Part shown: positions 17,864-26,322 of the stretch, piece after piece
Position numbering within the stretch: position 1 is the stretch's first letter
How the letters are laid out: each line of letters starts with the position of its first letter
Assembly (NCBI GenBank): GCA_902506565.1
Contig: LR732703.1
Coordinates: 248,689-312,688 of the forward strand
From: Burkholderiales bacterium 8X
GTDB lineage: Bacteria > Pseudomonadota > Gammaproteobacteria > Burkholderiales > Burkholderiaceae_C
DNA: 64,000 nt
Direction: 5' to 3'
Made by a program: the position numbers and the translations under genes
The notes under the pieces: generated by a model
What the model saw: the letters and a program-made list of their open reading frames with translations, nothing else
Databases searched by the model: none
What the model was told of the DNA's origin: nothing

Positions 17864-19743
17864 GCATCGAACTGGCACCGGTGATCGAGACGGGCGCCGC
17901 ACGGGCAGCCGGCCATCGCGCTCGACGCGAAGGCGCGGACTCGGCGGATCGGGCGGACGCTTCGTCTTCCTTCTCGCGGGCGCTGTCCGAAGCGGACGGC
18001 GCGGCGGGCGGGGAGCCGGAGAAAGCGGTGAATCGGCGGGCAGCCGATCGGGCGTCGGACGAGGGCGAGCGGCGCCGCAAGGCTGTGGATCGCGAAGCCG
18101 GCGCGAAGCCGGATGCGGCTTCGGCATCGGCAGGCGCCGCAGCGGTGCAGCAACCTGCGGCTCGCGATTCGTCCGCTTCGCAGCCCGCAGCCGACAGCGC
18201 CTTGCTGCTCGCGCAGAGTGCGTTGGCCGGGCCAGTGGATCCGCGCGGCGGCGGCGGAGCGGCAGACGACGCCGATGTCGGCGGCAATCCGCGCGGGGCG
18301 ACTTCGGGCATCGCGGCGGTGGGCTCCGCCACCGGGCGCGCAGGCGACGGTTCCGCAGTTGTGGCGGGGGCTCGCGGTGCGGCGGACAGGGGTTCTGCGG
18401 CCGCTTCGCCGGGCGCGGCCAATGCGGCTGCGCTCGCGACTGGCGCCGCAGCTGCAGCCGCAGCCGCGACGAGCGCCACGACCAGCTTGCCAGGCATGAC
18501 CGTCGCAGATGGCGCGGCACCCTCGAACGCGGCAGCTTCGGGCGCGCCGAGCAGCAGCCAAGGCAATGCCGCGCTCGCCACGGCGGCGGCTGCCAACGGC
18601 GCTGCGGCCGCGGCCGCGGCGACCTCGGCGACCTCGGCAGCCACCGCGGCCGCCTCGGCCGCCTCGGCCGCCGCCGATCAGGCGGCTCAGGCGGCCCAGG
18701 CGACTGCCGCCGCCGCCGCGGCCGATGCGGCTGCGACCACCGCGGCCAGCACGGCGACGACCACCGCAACGTCCGCGGAACTCGCCGCGGCAGGCACTTC
18801 GGCCGACGAAGCCGCCGCCGGCGCCCCGGCGCCGATCGGTCCCGGCACACCGACCGCGCGCCGCATGGCCGGCGTCACGTCGATCGCGGACACCCCCGCC
18901 ACGCCCGCCCAGATCCTGCTTCGAACCCATCCCGGCATCGACTCGCGTCCCACCCTGGCGGCTGGTGCCCGTTCCGCGCAGGTCGCGCAGGCCGCAGCCC
19001 AGCGAGCCTCGTCGCAAGCCGATGCGGCGGACGCGACCTCGGACGCGCAGGCCGCTGCCCATTCGGCTGCCCAGGCCCAGGCAGGTCGAAGCGCCGAGGC
19101 GATCCCCACCGATCTCGCCACGGCCAACCGCTGGCAGCCGGCTGCCGAGACCATCGCGCTGCAAGCTGCCGGCACCGATATCGGCTCGTCGCTTCGCCGG
19201 CCCGAGCGCGCGGTCGAACGCGGCGCCGCATCCGCCTCGAACGTCTTCGCACCCGCGGGCGCCGCGCCCACGGAAGCTTCGGCTTTCGTGCTGCCGATCG
19301 ACGCTGCCGCAGCGGCGGTCGCGCCCGGTGCGGCCCTGGCCGAACGCATGACCGAGCAGATCAGCTACTGGGCCTCGCAGAAGATGCAGGGCGCCGAGAT
19401 CAAGCTCGACAGCGCCAGCGGCCAGCCGGTGTCGGTCAGCGTGCAGATCCAGGGCAACGAGGCGCACGTGGCGTTCCGAAGCGACCAGCCGGAGGTTCGC
19501 CAGCTCCTGAACCAATCGCTGCCGCAGCTCGAGAAGATGCTCGGGGCCGAAGGCCTGATGCTCTCCGGCGCCACGGTCGGCGGCCATGCCCAGCCGGGCG
19601 ATCCGTCCCGGGACGGCGAGCCGGGCGGACGATCGACCCTCGACCTCGGCCAAAGCAACCGTGCCGCGCCGCCAGATACGCCGCGCCCGGCCGCCAGCCG
19701 GATGCAAGCCCCTTCGGGCCGCTCGCTCGACCTCTACGTCTGA
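17860..19743 (+). CDS. fliK: Flagellar hook-length control protein FliK
   Basis: Molecular ruler that measures the hook and switches export specificity. The 627-residue protein is mostly Ala-rich low complexity (about residues 20-480), with long runs of Ala, Ser and Thr. The C-terminal switch domain (about 490-600) is conserved: RMTEQISYWASQKMQGAEIK, then VSVQIQGNEAHVAFRSDQPE and LLNQSLPQLEKML. The GTG start at 17860 overlaps the fliJ TGA. A putative -10 for the next operon lies in the gap after it. Confidence 0.92.
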   Translation: MSIELAPVIETGAARAAGHRARREGADSADRADASSSFSRALSEADGAAGGEPEKAVNRRAADRASDEGERRRKAVDREAGAKPDAASASAGAAAVQQPAARDSSASQPAADSALLLAQSALAGPVDPRGGGGAADDADVGGNPRGATSGIAAVGSATGRAGDGSAVVAGARGAADRGSAAASPGAANAAALATGAAAAAAAATSATTSLPGMTVADGAAPSNAAASGAPSSSQGNAALATAAAANGAAAAAAATSATSAATAAASAASAAADQAAQAAQATAAAAAADAAATTAASTATTTATSAELAAAGTSADEAAAGAPAPIGPGTPTARRMAGVTSIADTPATPAQILLRTHPGIDSRPTLAAGARSAQVAQAAAQRASSQADAADATSDAQAAAHSAAQAQAGRSAEAIPTDLATANRWQPAAETIALQAAGTDIGSSLRRPERAVERGAASASNVFAPAGAAPTEASAFVLPIDAAAAAVAPGAALAERMTEQISYWASQKMQGAEIKLDSASGQPVSVSVQIQGNEAHVAFRSDQPEVRQLLNQSLPQLEKMLGAEGLMLSGATVGGHAQPGDPSRDGEPGGRSTLDLGQSNRAAPPDTPRPAASRMQAPSGRSLDLYV

Positions 19744-19803
19744 CTTCCAACGGTTCCTAAAGGGCGGCTTTCCCCCCTTTAATCCGGCGCTTGCAAAACG
19801 GGC

Positions 19804-19823
19804 GCAATCGAATAATCGGTTGC
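19804..19823 (+). promoter_or_regulatory. Candidate class II promoter element before fliL
   Basis: GCAATCGA-ATAA-TCGGTTGC is an inverted repeat with one mismatch, centred on CGAATAATCG (19809-19818), the same 10-mer found before fliF. AATAAT fits a -10 box; no good -35 is present. It lies about 100 bases before the fliL start and probably begins the fliL-fliR operon. Confidence 0.5.
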
Positions 19824-19914
19824 ATCGGAGCACGCGGGCCATCCAGCCTTCGTGATCCACGGGACAGCGGTGCACCTGGCACGGCTTCCTGGACGCCCCC
19901 CGTTTTTGCAAGGA

Positions 19915-20538
19915 ATGCCGACCGTGTCCGCCAAACCCGCCGCAGCCGCAGCCGCCCCCGCGGCCACCGAAGCGCCCGCCAAGAAAGGCAAGGGCAAGCT
20001 CATCGTGATCATCGCCGCGGTGCTGGTCCTGGCCGGTGGCGGCGGTGGCGCCTGGTTCTTCCTGAACAAGAAGCCGCACGACGCCGAGCACGAGGAAGCC
20101 AGCGCCGCAGCCGAGAAGCCGCATGCCGCGCCGACCTACATGGCGATGGAGAACATGGTGGTCAACCTGGCCGACCCCGGCGGCGAGCGCTTCGCCCAGA
20201 TCGGCATCACGCTCGACCTGGACAACGAGAAGACCGCCGAGAAGATCAAGGCGATCATGCCGGTGGTTCGCAGCCGGGTGCTGATGCTGGCTTCGCAGCG
20301 CACCTCCGAAGAACTGCTCAAGCGCGACGGCAAGGAAAAGCTGGCCGACGACGTGGTGGCCGAAGTCTCGCGGGCGCTCGGCTACGAAGTCGACGAGCCG
20401 AAGCCGGTCAAGGCCAAGGCCAAGGCGGAAGCCGAAGGCGATGACGAAGAAGACGCCGCGCCCAAGAAGAAGCGCAAGAAGAAGGCAGCGGCCTCGCCGG
20501 TCAACGGCGTGTTGTTCTCGGCCTTCATCATCCAGTGA
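19915..20538 (+). CDS. fliL: Flagellar basal body-associated protein FliL
   Basis: Single-pass inner-membrane protein that supports the stators. The 207-residue protein has an Ala/Pro/Lys N-terminus, a membrane segment at about 28-48 (LIVIIAAVLVLAGGGGGAWF) and a periplasmic domain (MENMVVNLADPGGERFAQIG; TSEELLKRDGKEKLADDV). A highly charged insert (KPVKAKAKAEAEGDDEED, then a Lys/Arg run) precedes the usual C-terminal GVLFSAFIIQ. ATG at 19915 is used; GTG at 19924 has better spacing from AAGGA and may be the true start. Confidence 0.93.
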   Translation: MPTVSAKPAAAAAAPAATEAPAKKGKGKLIVIIAAVLVLAGGGGGAWFFLNKKPHDAEHEEASAAAEKPHAAPTYMAMENMVVNLADPGGERFAQIGITLDLDNEKTAEKIKAIMPVVRSRVLMLASQRTSEELLKRDGKEKLADDVVAEVSRALGYEVDEPKPVKAKAKAEAEGDDEEDAAPKKKRKKKAAASPVNGVLFSAFIIQ

Positions 20539-20563
20539 CGGCCGGCCCCGCAGATCCGAAGCC

Positions 20564-21559
20564 ATGAACGAATCCCCGATCGATCCGGCCGCCGATCCGG
20601 CCGCCACCAGCCCCGCCGCGGACGACGACGTCATCGAACGGCTGGCAGCCGCCGCCGCCCGCGACTACGACCTCTCGGTCGGCGAGCGCTTCGTGCGCCG
20701 CCCGATGCCGACGCTGGAAATCGTCAACGAACGCATGCTGCGCAACCTGCGCATGGGCATCTTCCAGTTCGCCCGGCGCAGCCCCGAGCTCACGATCGAC
20801 ACGGTCGAGGTGCAGCGCTTCGGCGAGTTCCTCGCGAGCGTGCCGGTTCCGACCAACTTCAACATCGTCGCGATGCAGCCGCTGCGCGGCAGCGGCCTGG
20901 TGGTGTGCGATCCGAGCCTGATCTCGCTCCTGGTCGACACGCTCTATGGCGGCGGCGGCAAGCTGCACGCCAGCATCGAGGGCCGCGACTTCTCGCCGAC
21001 CGAGCAGCGCGTGATCCAGCGCCTCCTGGGCGTGGTCTGCACCGAATACACCAAGGCCTGGAAGGATGTCTATCCGCTCACGCTGTCGCCGCTGCGCTCG
21101 GAGATCCATGCGCAGTTCGTGAACATCGCGGCGCCGGCCGAGATGGTGGTGGTGACCACCATCCATGTCGCGATCGGCGAATTCTCCGGCGCCATCCGCA
21201 TCTGCATGCCCTACGGCGCCTTCGAGCCGATCCGCGACATGCTCTACGGCGCGCAGCAAGCCCAGGCGCTGGCGGAAGACCGCCGCTGGGTCACGCTGCT
21301 GACGCGCGAGATCCAGGCCGCCGAAGTCACGCTCACGGTCGAGCTCGCGCAGCCGGAACTCACGGTCGGCCAGCTCCTCACCATGAAGGCCGGCGACTTC
21401 ATCCAGTTCGATCGGCCGCAGCGCGTGGTCGCCGCGGTCGACGGCGCACCGGTCTTCGCCTGCCAATACGGCACCCACAACTCGCGCTACTCGCTGCGCA
21501 TCGACGAATGCCTGCGCGGCGACGACGCGCACTGGCTCGGAGCACCTCATGTCCACTGA
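20564..21559 (+). CDS. fliM: Flagellar motor switch protein FliM
   Basis: C-ring protein that binds phospho-CheY and sets rotation direction. The 331-residue protein has the middle CheC-like domain (TLEIVNERMLRNLRMGIFQF; GSGLVVCDPSLISLLVDTLY) and the C-terminal SpoA domain (ELAQPELTVGQLLTMKAGDF). The N-terminus is rich in acidic and Ala residues and lacks an obvious copy of the enterobacterial CheY-binding peptide at the very start. It overlaps fliN by 11 bases. Confidence 0.97.
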   Translation: MNESPIDPAADPAATSPAADDDVIERLAAAAARDYDLSVGERFVRRPMPTLEIVNERMLRNLRMGIFQFARRSPELTIDTVEVQRFGEFLASVPVPTNFNIVAMQPLRGSGLVVCDPSLISLLVDTLYGGGGKLHASIEGRDFSPTEQRVIQRLLGVVCTEYTKAWKDVYPLTLSPLRSEIHAQFVNIAAPAEMVVVTTIHVAIGEFSGAIRICMPYGAFEPIRDMLYGAQQAQALAEDRRWVTLLTREIQAAEVTLTVELAQPELTVGQLLTMKAGDFIQFDRPQRVVAAVDGAPVFACQYGTHNSRYSLRIDECLRGDDAHWLGAPHVH

Positions 21560-21914
21560 ACAAGCCCTCTCTTCCTCCCAAGGCGCCGGCTGGGCCGAAG
21601 CGCTCGATGCCAACCAGCCGGGCAGCGCCGCCAACAGCGCGCCGCCGGCCAGCGACATCAACCGGGTGCTCGACATCCCGGTGCAGCTGTCGGTCGAGCT
21701 CGGCCGCAAGAAGGTGCCGATCAAGCACGTGCTGCAGCTCGGCCAGGGCTCGATCGTCGAGCTCGACACGCTCGCCGGCGAGCCGATGGACGTGCTGGTC
21801 AACGGCTACCTGGTGGCGCAGGGCGAGGTGGTGGTGGTGAACAACAAGTTCGGCATCCGCCTCACCGACGTGGTGACGCCTTCGGAGCGGCTGCGCCGCA
21901 TCAACCGCGGCTGA
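21549..21914 (+). CDS. fliN: Flagellar motor switch protein FliN
   Basis: C-ring subunit forming the base of the switch and a docking site for FliH. The 121-residue protein has a variable N-terminus of about 38 residues and a SpoA domain: INRVLDIPVQLSVELGRKKV, LGQGSIVELDTLAGEPMDVL and IRLTDVVTPSERL. The start lies inside the end of fliM, indicating coupling. fliO follows after 40 bases. Confidence 0.97.
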   Translation: MSTEQALSSSQGAGWAEALDANQPGSAANSAPPASDINRVLDIPVQLSVELGRKKVPIKHVLQLGQGSIVELDTLAGEPMDVLVNGYLVAQGEVVVVNNKFGIRLTDVVTPSERLRRINRG

Positions 21915-21954
21915 GCACGGCTCGCCGACGTTCAGAGAAAGAAGCGTTTCCCCG

Positions 21955-22254
21955 ATGACTCAAAGCCTGGTCACCATCGTCATCTTCATCGGCTTGATGA
22001 TGGCCTTGCCCCTCGTTCTCAAGCGCCTGCAGGCCAAGCGCGGCGCGCTGCTCGGCGGCGCGGGCGGCGTGCAGTCGAAGCTGCTCTCGACCGTCGCGAT
22101 CGGGCCGCAGCAGCGGGTGGTCACGGTCGAGGTCGGGCCGGAGGACGCACGAACCTGCCTGGTGCTGGGCGTGACCGCCCAGTCGATCACCTGCCTGCAC
22201 ACCGCGCCGGTTCGCACCGAGATCGCGCAGCGCGCGAGCATCGATCATGCGTAA
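21955..22254 (+). CDS. fliO: Flagellar biosynthesis protein FliO
   Basis: Helps FliP assemble into the export gate. The 99-residue protein has one N-terminal membrane segment ([20 protein letters not shown]) and a small cytoplasmic domain ([36 protein letters not shown]). Sequence conservation in this family is low, but topology and the position between fliN and fliP are decisive. It overlaps fliP by 8 bases. Confidence 0.93.
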   Translation: MTQSLVTIVIFIGLMMALPLVLKRLQAKRGALLGGAGGVQSKLLSTVAIGPQQRVVTVEVGPEDARTCLVLGVTAQSITCLHTAPVRTEIAQRASIDHA

Positions 22255-23008
22255 GGCCATCGGCGCGATCGCCGCGTTCGGCGGGCTGGTCGCCCTGTCG
22301 ACGCTGCCCCTGCCGGCCCTGGCCCAGCAGGCGGCAGGCCAGTTGCCGCTGGTGATCGGCTCCGGCGCCGGCGGCACCAGCTACTCGGTGCCGGTGCAGA
22401 CGCTGCTGTTCTTCACCGCGCTCTCGTTCCTGCCGGCGGTGCTGCTGATGATGACGGGCTTCACCCGCATCGTGATCGTGCTGTCGCTGCTGCGGCAGGC
22501 GCTCGGCACGCAGTCGGCGCCGCCCAACCAGGTGGTGATTGGCCTGTCGCTTTTCCTCACGCTGTTCGTCATGGGACCGACGCTCGACAAGGTCTACCAG
22601 GACGCCTACGTTCCTTATTCGACCAACGCGATCGGCTTCGAGGAAGCGCTCGGCCGGGCCGAAGCGCCGATGCGCGGCTTCATGCTCAAGCAGACCCGGC
22701 AATCCGACTTCGCGCTCTTCGCACGGCTGGCCAAGCTGCCGAGCGATGTCACCGCCGAGACGGCACCGATGCGCGTGCTGATCCCGGCGTTCGCCACCAG
22801 CGAGCTGAAGTCGGCCTTCCAGATCGGCTTCATGATCTTCATTCCGTTCCTGGTGATCGACATCGTGGTGTCGAGCGTCCTGATGTCGCTCGGCATGATG
22901 ATGCTGTCGCCGGTGCTGGTCGCGCTCCCTTTCAAGCTCATGCTGTTCGTTCTGGCCGACGGCTGGAACCTGCTGATCGGCTCGCTCGCCGCCAGCTTCG
23001 CGACCTGA
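22247..23008 (+). CDS. fliP: Flagellar export gate protein FliP
   Basis: Core subunit of the FliPQR export channel. The 253-residue protein begins with a cleavable signal-like segment ending ALAQQ, then four membrane segments. Family signatures are [40 protein letters not shown] and [20 protein letters not shown]. The start overlaps the fliO end. fliQ follows after 13 bases. Confidence 0.98.
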   Translation: MRKAIGAIAAFGGLVALSTLPLPALAQQAAGQLPLVIGSGAGGTSYSVPVQTLLFFTALSFLPAVLLMMTGFTRIVIVLSLLRQALGTQSAPPNQVVIGLSLFLTLFVMGPTLDKVYQDAYVPYSTNAIGFEEALGRAEAPMRGFMLKQTRQSDFALFARLAKLPSDVTAETAPMRVLIPAFATSELKSAFQIGFMIFIPFLVIDIVVSSVLMSLGMMMLSPVLVALPFKLMLFVLADGWNLLIGSLAASFAT

Positions 23009-23021
23009 GGAGGCGCATCCC

Positions 23022-23291
23022 ATGAATTCGCAAATGGTCCTGACGCTCGGTCAGGAAGCCCTGGTCCTGCTGCTGATGGTTTCGCTGCCGGTCTTGCTCA
23101 CGGTGCTGGTGGTCGGCCTCGGCGTCAGCATCTTCCAGGCGATCACGCAGATCAACGAGCAGACGCTCGCCTTCGTACCCAAGCTGGTGGCGGCCGTGGC
23201 GGTGTTCGCCATCGCCGGCCCGTGGATGCTCAGCACGCTGGTCGACTACATCCGTCGCACCATCGAGTCGATTCCGCAGATGATCCTGTAG
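23022..23291 (+). CDS. fliQ: Flagellar export gate protein FliQ
   Basis: Two-helix membrane subunit of the export gate, 89 residues as expected. Signatures are LVLLLMVSLPVLLTVLVVGL and FQAITQINEQTLAFVPKLVA. A GAGGAGGCGC ribosome site precedes the ATG at 23022. Confidence 0.98.
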   Translation: MNSQMVLTLGQEALVLLLMVSLPVLLTVLVVGLGVSIFQAITQINEQTLAFVPKLVAAVAVFAIAGPWMLSTLVDYIRRTIESIPQMIL

Positions 23292-23316
23292 CGCACGCAC
23301 GCGCTGGCAGCCCGAC

Positions 23317-24087
23317 GTGGTCTCCTTCACCGAAGCCCAGCTGATGGCCTGGGTCACGCCGATCCTGTGGCCGTTCCTGCGGGTGCTCGGGCTTTTCACG
23401 ACCGCGCCGCTCTTCTCGTCGCGGGCGATCCCGATCCGGGCCCGCATCGGACTGGCCTTCATGGTCGCCCTGTCGGCCCAGGCCACGCTCGACGGCCAGC
23501 CGCGGGTCGACATGAACGGCCTGGCCGGCATCGGCACGCTGGCCCAGCAGGTCGGCATCGGCATGGCGATCGGCTTCGGCGTGAGGCTGGTGTTCGCCGC
23601 GGTCGAGCTGGCCGGCGAACTGGTGGGGCTGCAGATGGGGCTCAACTTCGCATCCTTCTTCAATCCCATGACCAATGCGCAGAGCAGCGCGATATCGACC
23701 TTCATGGGCAACATCGCCACGCTGCTCTTCATCGTGATCAACGGGCACCTCACGATCCTGATGGCGGTCATCAAGAGCTTCGACGCCTTCCCGATCGGCG
23801 GCAGCCTGTTCGAGGCGCTCGGCCGGGTGCGAATGCACGAGCTGGGCGCCGACCTGTTCGCGAGCGCCTTGTGGATCGCGCTGCCGATGATCGGCCTCCT
23901 GATGTTCGTGAACCTGGCGCTCGGCATCATCTCGCGGGTCGCACCGCAGATGAACATCTATGCCATCGGCTTCCCGGTGACGCTGACCGCCGGCATGGCC
24001 GGCATCGCGCTGGTGCTGCCGATGATGGAGCAGCCGCTGCTCGCCTTGCTGGAGCGGATGTTGTCGCTCTTCGCCGGCGGGCGTTGA
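23317..24087 (+). CDS. fliR: Flagellar export gate protein FliR
   Basis: Export gate subunit completing FliPQR. The 256-residue protein has several membrane segments and conserved motifs such as SSRAIPIRARIGLAFMVALS, LQMGLNFASFFNPMTNAQSS and GIISRVAPQMNIYAIGFPVT. It uses a GTG start at 23317 (MVSFTEAQLMAW) with no clear ribosome site; the sequence from this codon matches the usual FliR N-terminus. It is the last flagellar gene here; flhB, flhA, flgs, fliA and che genes are not in the window. Confidence 0.97.
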   Translation: MVSFTEAQLMAWVTPILWPFLRVLGLFTTAPLFSSRAIPIRARIGLAFMVALSAQATLDGQPRVDMNGLAGIGTLAQQVGIGMAIGFGVRLVFAAVELAGELVGLQMGLNFASFFNPMTNAQSSAISTFMGNIATLLFIVINGHLTILMAVIKSFDAFPIGGSLFEALGRVRMHELGADLFASALWIALPMIGLLMFVNLALGIISRVAPQMNIYAIGFPVTLTAGMAGIALVLPMMEQPLLALLERMLSLFAGGR

Positions 24088-24109
24088 GCCATCGGCCCTC
24101 GCGGCTGCC

Positions 24110-24391
24110 TCAGTCGGGCCGCGGGCATCCGCCGATCTGCGCGACCAGTTCCCTGATCGCTTCGGCATAGGCCAGATCGACCTCTTCGCTTTGCTGGGTC
24201 AGCCGCACCAGTTCGTCGATCTGCTCGTGCTGTGGCGGAAGACCGCCGCACATCCAGCCGCCCAGGCTTTCGATCAGGTCCTGGCGCGCCTCGACCAGGC
24301 GTTCGCGCACGGCGAGCATCTCCGCCCGGCGGCACTGGAGTGCCAGCCGCAGCCGAGCCAACCGGTCGGTCTCCTGGTCTGCCTCTTGCAC
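24110..24391 (-). CDS. Small hypothetical helical protein
   Basis: Not recognised. The predicted 93-residue product from GTG at 24391 starts with a Gln/Glu/Asp/Arg-rich helix and contains LGGWMCGGLPPQHEQIDELV and a C-terminal QIGGCPRPD. It would be cytoplasmic and largely helical. An AT-rich stretch with TATACT lies at about 24430 on its 5' side and could be its -10. It is convergent with fliR and downstream of the response regulator. Start and reality are uncertain; coding is suggested by low Pro and regular helix composition. Confidence 0.4.
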   Translation of the reverse strand: MQEADQETDRLARLRLALQCRRAEMLAVRERLVEARQDLIESLGGWMCGGLPPQHEQIDELVRLTQQSEEVDLAYAEAIRELVAQIGGCPRPD

Positions 24392-24507
24392 GAAGCCACC
24401 CCGCGTCTTTCTAAAAATGAAGACTTTTGTAGTATAAAAACTGGCATCGGTCCATAGCCCGATGGCGCTATTTCGTGCGCAGGTCGGCCGGCGGCCGGCG
24501 GCCGTGT

Positions 24508-25137
24508 TCAGACCAGGTTGTTGCGAATGGCGTAGGTGGTCAGCGCCGCATTCGACGGCAGCTGCAGCTTGTCCATGACCCGGGAGCGATAGACGCTGAC
24601 CGTCTTCGGGCTCAGCATCAATTCGTTCGCGATCTCGGAAAGCCGCTTGCCCGAGGCGATCTTGATCAGCGTCTGGAGCTCCCGCTCGGACAGCGCCTCG
24701 TGCGTCATCTCGCTGATCGGGCGCGACACGCTCTCGGCCAGCATCTGCGCCATCTCGGGCGTGACGTACTTGCGTCCCTGGGCCACGGTGCGGGCCGCGG
24801 TCACGATCTCCTGCGGATCGCCCGACTTGCCGACATAGCCCTGCGCCCCGGCCTTCAGGCAGCGGATCGCGTACTGGTCCTCGGGATGCATCGAGACGAT
24901 CAGCGTGCGGACCTTGGAGTCGGTCTCGGAAAGCGTGCTCAGCACCTCCATGCCGCCCCGGCCGGGCAGCGACAGGTCGAGCAGCAGCACGTCGCAAGGC
25001 GCCGACCGCAAGACCTCGCGCAGCTCCGAATAACTGCCGGCCTCGCCGGTGACCTTGATGTCGACCGCCTCGGACAGCGTCAGCCGCAGGCCGCGCCGCA
25101 CCAGCGCGTGGTCGTCGCACAGCACCACGTTGATCAA
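24508..25137 (-). CDS. NarL/FixJ-family response regulator
   Basis: Two-component transcription factor of 209 residues. The receiver domain (1-120) has the acidic pair in VVLCDDHALVRRG, the phospho-acceptor Asp54 in LLLDLSLPG and the conserved Lys in YVGKSGD. The C-terminal LuxR-type helix-turn-helix (about 145-205) has LSERELQTLIKIASGKRLSE and SPKTVSVYRSRVMDKL. The start is TTG at 25137, which overlaps the kinase stop as TTGA, a translational-coupling arrangement. The output genes are unknown. Confidence 0.93.
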   Translation of the reverse strand: MINVVLCDDHALVRRGLRLTLSEAVDIKVTGEAGSYSELREVLRSAPCDVLLLDLSLPGRGGMEVLSTLSETDSKVRTLIVSMHPEDQYAIRCLKAGAQGYVGKSGDPQEIVTAARTVAQGRKYVTPEMAQMLAESVSRPISEMTHEALSERELQTLIKIASGKRLSEIANELMLSPKTVSVYRSRVMDKLQLPSNAALTTYAIRNNLV

Positions 25138-25877
25138 GCCGCGTCCTCCACCGCGCGAGCGGCCAGCGGGATCGACAGCACGATCGAGGTGCCGGCGCGG
25201 CCGGGGCTGCTCACGTCGAGCCAGCCGCCGATGGCCTGTGCGCGCTCGGCGAGGCCGCGCAGGCCGAAGCGCCGCGGATCGTCCAGCGCATCGCGGGTCA
25301 GGCCGCGGCCGTCGTCCTTGATCTCGAGCGTCAGCACGCCGCTTCGGTCGGAAAGGGCGAGCGTCACCTGGGTACACGCCGCATGCTTCATGGCGTTGGT
25401 GAGCGCCTCTTGCGCCGAGCGGTAGGCCACCAGCTGCACAGCAGGTGGCAGGTCGGCCAGCGGCTCGGGCGCGGGGCCGGGGCTCGGGTCGGCCTTCGTG
25501 TCGACGGTTCGCGCGAGGCCTGAAAGGTCGATCGACACCGCGAATCCGGCGCGGCTCTCGACATCGCGCGCCAGCCATTCAAGCGCGGGCAGCAAGCCGG
25601 CATCGAGGATCGGCGGGCGCAGCTGCTGCACGATGCGGCGCATGGCGGCGATGGCGCCTTGAAGCGTTTCGTCCGCCGCCGTGGCGCGGGCCTGGAGGGC
25701 GGAGTCGGCTGCATGGTCCGCGAGCCAGCACAGGTCGATGTGCAGCGCCGCGAGCGCGCCACCGATCTCGTCGTGCAGTTCGCGGGCGAGGGCGCTGCGT
25801 TCCTGCTCGACCTGCCGCTGCAGCCGGGTCGCGAAGTCTTCGGTGGGAGCGGGCGCTGGCATCGGGTCCGTATTCAT
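25134..25877 (-). CDS. Soluble NarX/DegS-type sensor histidine kinase without sensor domain
   Basis: Kinase for the adjacent response regulator. The 247-residue protein consists only of a HisKA_3 dimerisation domain with phospho-acceptor His35 (ALARELHDEIGGALAAL) and a HATPase domain with EALTNAMKHA, IKDDGRGL and FGLRGLAERAQAIGG. There is no membrane segment or recognisable sensor, so it must read a cytoplasmic cue or another protein. It is the first gene of a two-gene operon with overlapping stop and start. Confidence 0.93.
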   Translation of the reverse strand: MNTDPMPAPAPTEDFATRLQRQVEQERSALARELHDEIGGALAALHIDLCWLADHAADSALQARATAADETLQGAIAAMRRIVQQLRPPILDAGLLPALEWLARDVESRAGFAVSIDLSGLARTVDTKADPSPGPAPEPLADLPPAVQLVAYRSAQEALTNAMKHAACTQVTLALSDRSGVLTLEIKDDGRGLTRDALDDPRRFGLRGLAERAQAIGGWLDVSSPGRAGTSIVLSIPLAARAVEDAA

Positions 25878-25926
25878 CGCCTGCGGATGATAGGCCCGAG
25901 CCCGCCTCGCGCGGACGAGCGAACGC

Positions 25927-26322
25927 TCAGTCGGGGACGACGGCCGTGACTTCGATCTCGACCTTGGCGCGCTTTTCGACGAGGGCCGCCACCTGCACGC
26001 AGGTCATCGCCGGGAAGTTGCGGCCGACCGCATCGCGGTATACCGGGCCGAGCCTGCCGAGGCTTTGCACGTATTCGTCCCGGTCGGTCACGTACCAGGT
26101 CATGCGGACCATGTGCTCGGGACCGGCGCCGGCCTCCTTCAGGACCTCGACGATGTTGCGCAATGCCTGTCCGCATTGCTCGACGAAGTCGTCGGTCTCG
26201 AATTGCTGCTGGCCGTTCCAGCCGACCTGGCCGCCGACGAAGACCTGGGTGCCGCGGGCGGCGATGCCGTTGGCGTAGCCCTTGGGCGGCAGCCAGCCGG
26301 GAGGTTGGAGTACTTTGTTCAT
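25927..26322 (-). CDS. RidA/YjgF-family protein of the aromatic-CoA operon
   Basis: Member of the Rid superfamily, 131 residues (MNKVLQPPGWLPPKGYANGI; GQVGWNGQQQFETDDFVEQC). Classical RidA hydrolyses reactive enamines and imines using a conserved Arg before the Cys-Val motif; here that segment reads FPAMTCVQV, so the Arg is replaced by Met and classical activity cannot be assumed. It is the last gene of the operon and overlaps the ligase stop (ATGA). An enamine-type intermediate of anthranilyl-CoA breakdown would be a sensible target. Confidence 0.9.
   Translation of the reverse strand: MNKVLQPPGWLPPKGYANGIAARGTQVFVGGQVGWNGQQQFETDDFVEQCGQALRNIVEVLKEAGAGPEHMVRMTWYVTDRDEYVQSLGRLGPVYRDAVGRNFPAMTCVQVAALVEKRAKVEIEVTAVVPD

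Noticed and set aside
20401..20500. Frameshift in fliL suggested by an odd Lys/Glu-rich run
   Set aside because: The frame returns to the conserved C-terminal GVLFSAFIIQ with no shift; it is an in-frame charged insert.
17605..20634. Long antisense open frame opposite fliJ-fliK-fliL
   Set aside because: The Ala-rich high-GC fliK lacks stops on the reverse strand by composition; no start context or motif.
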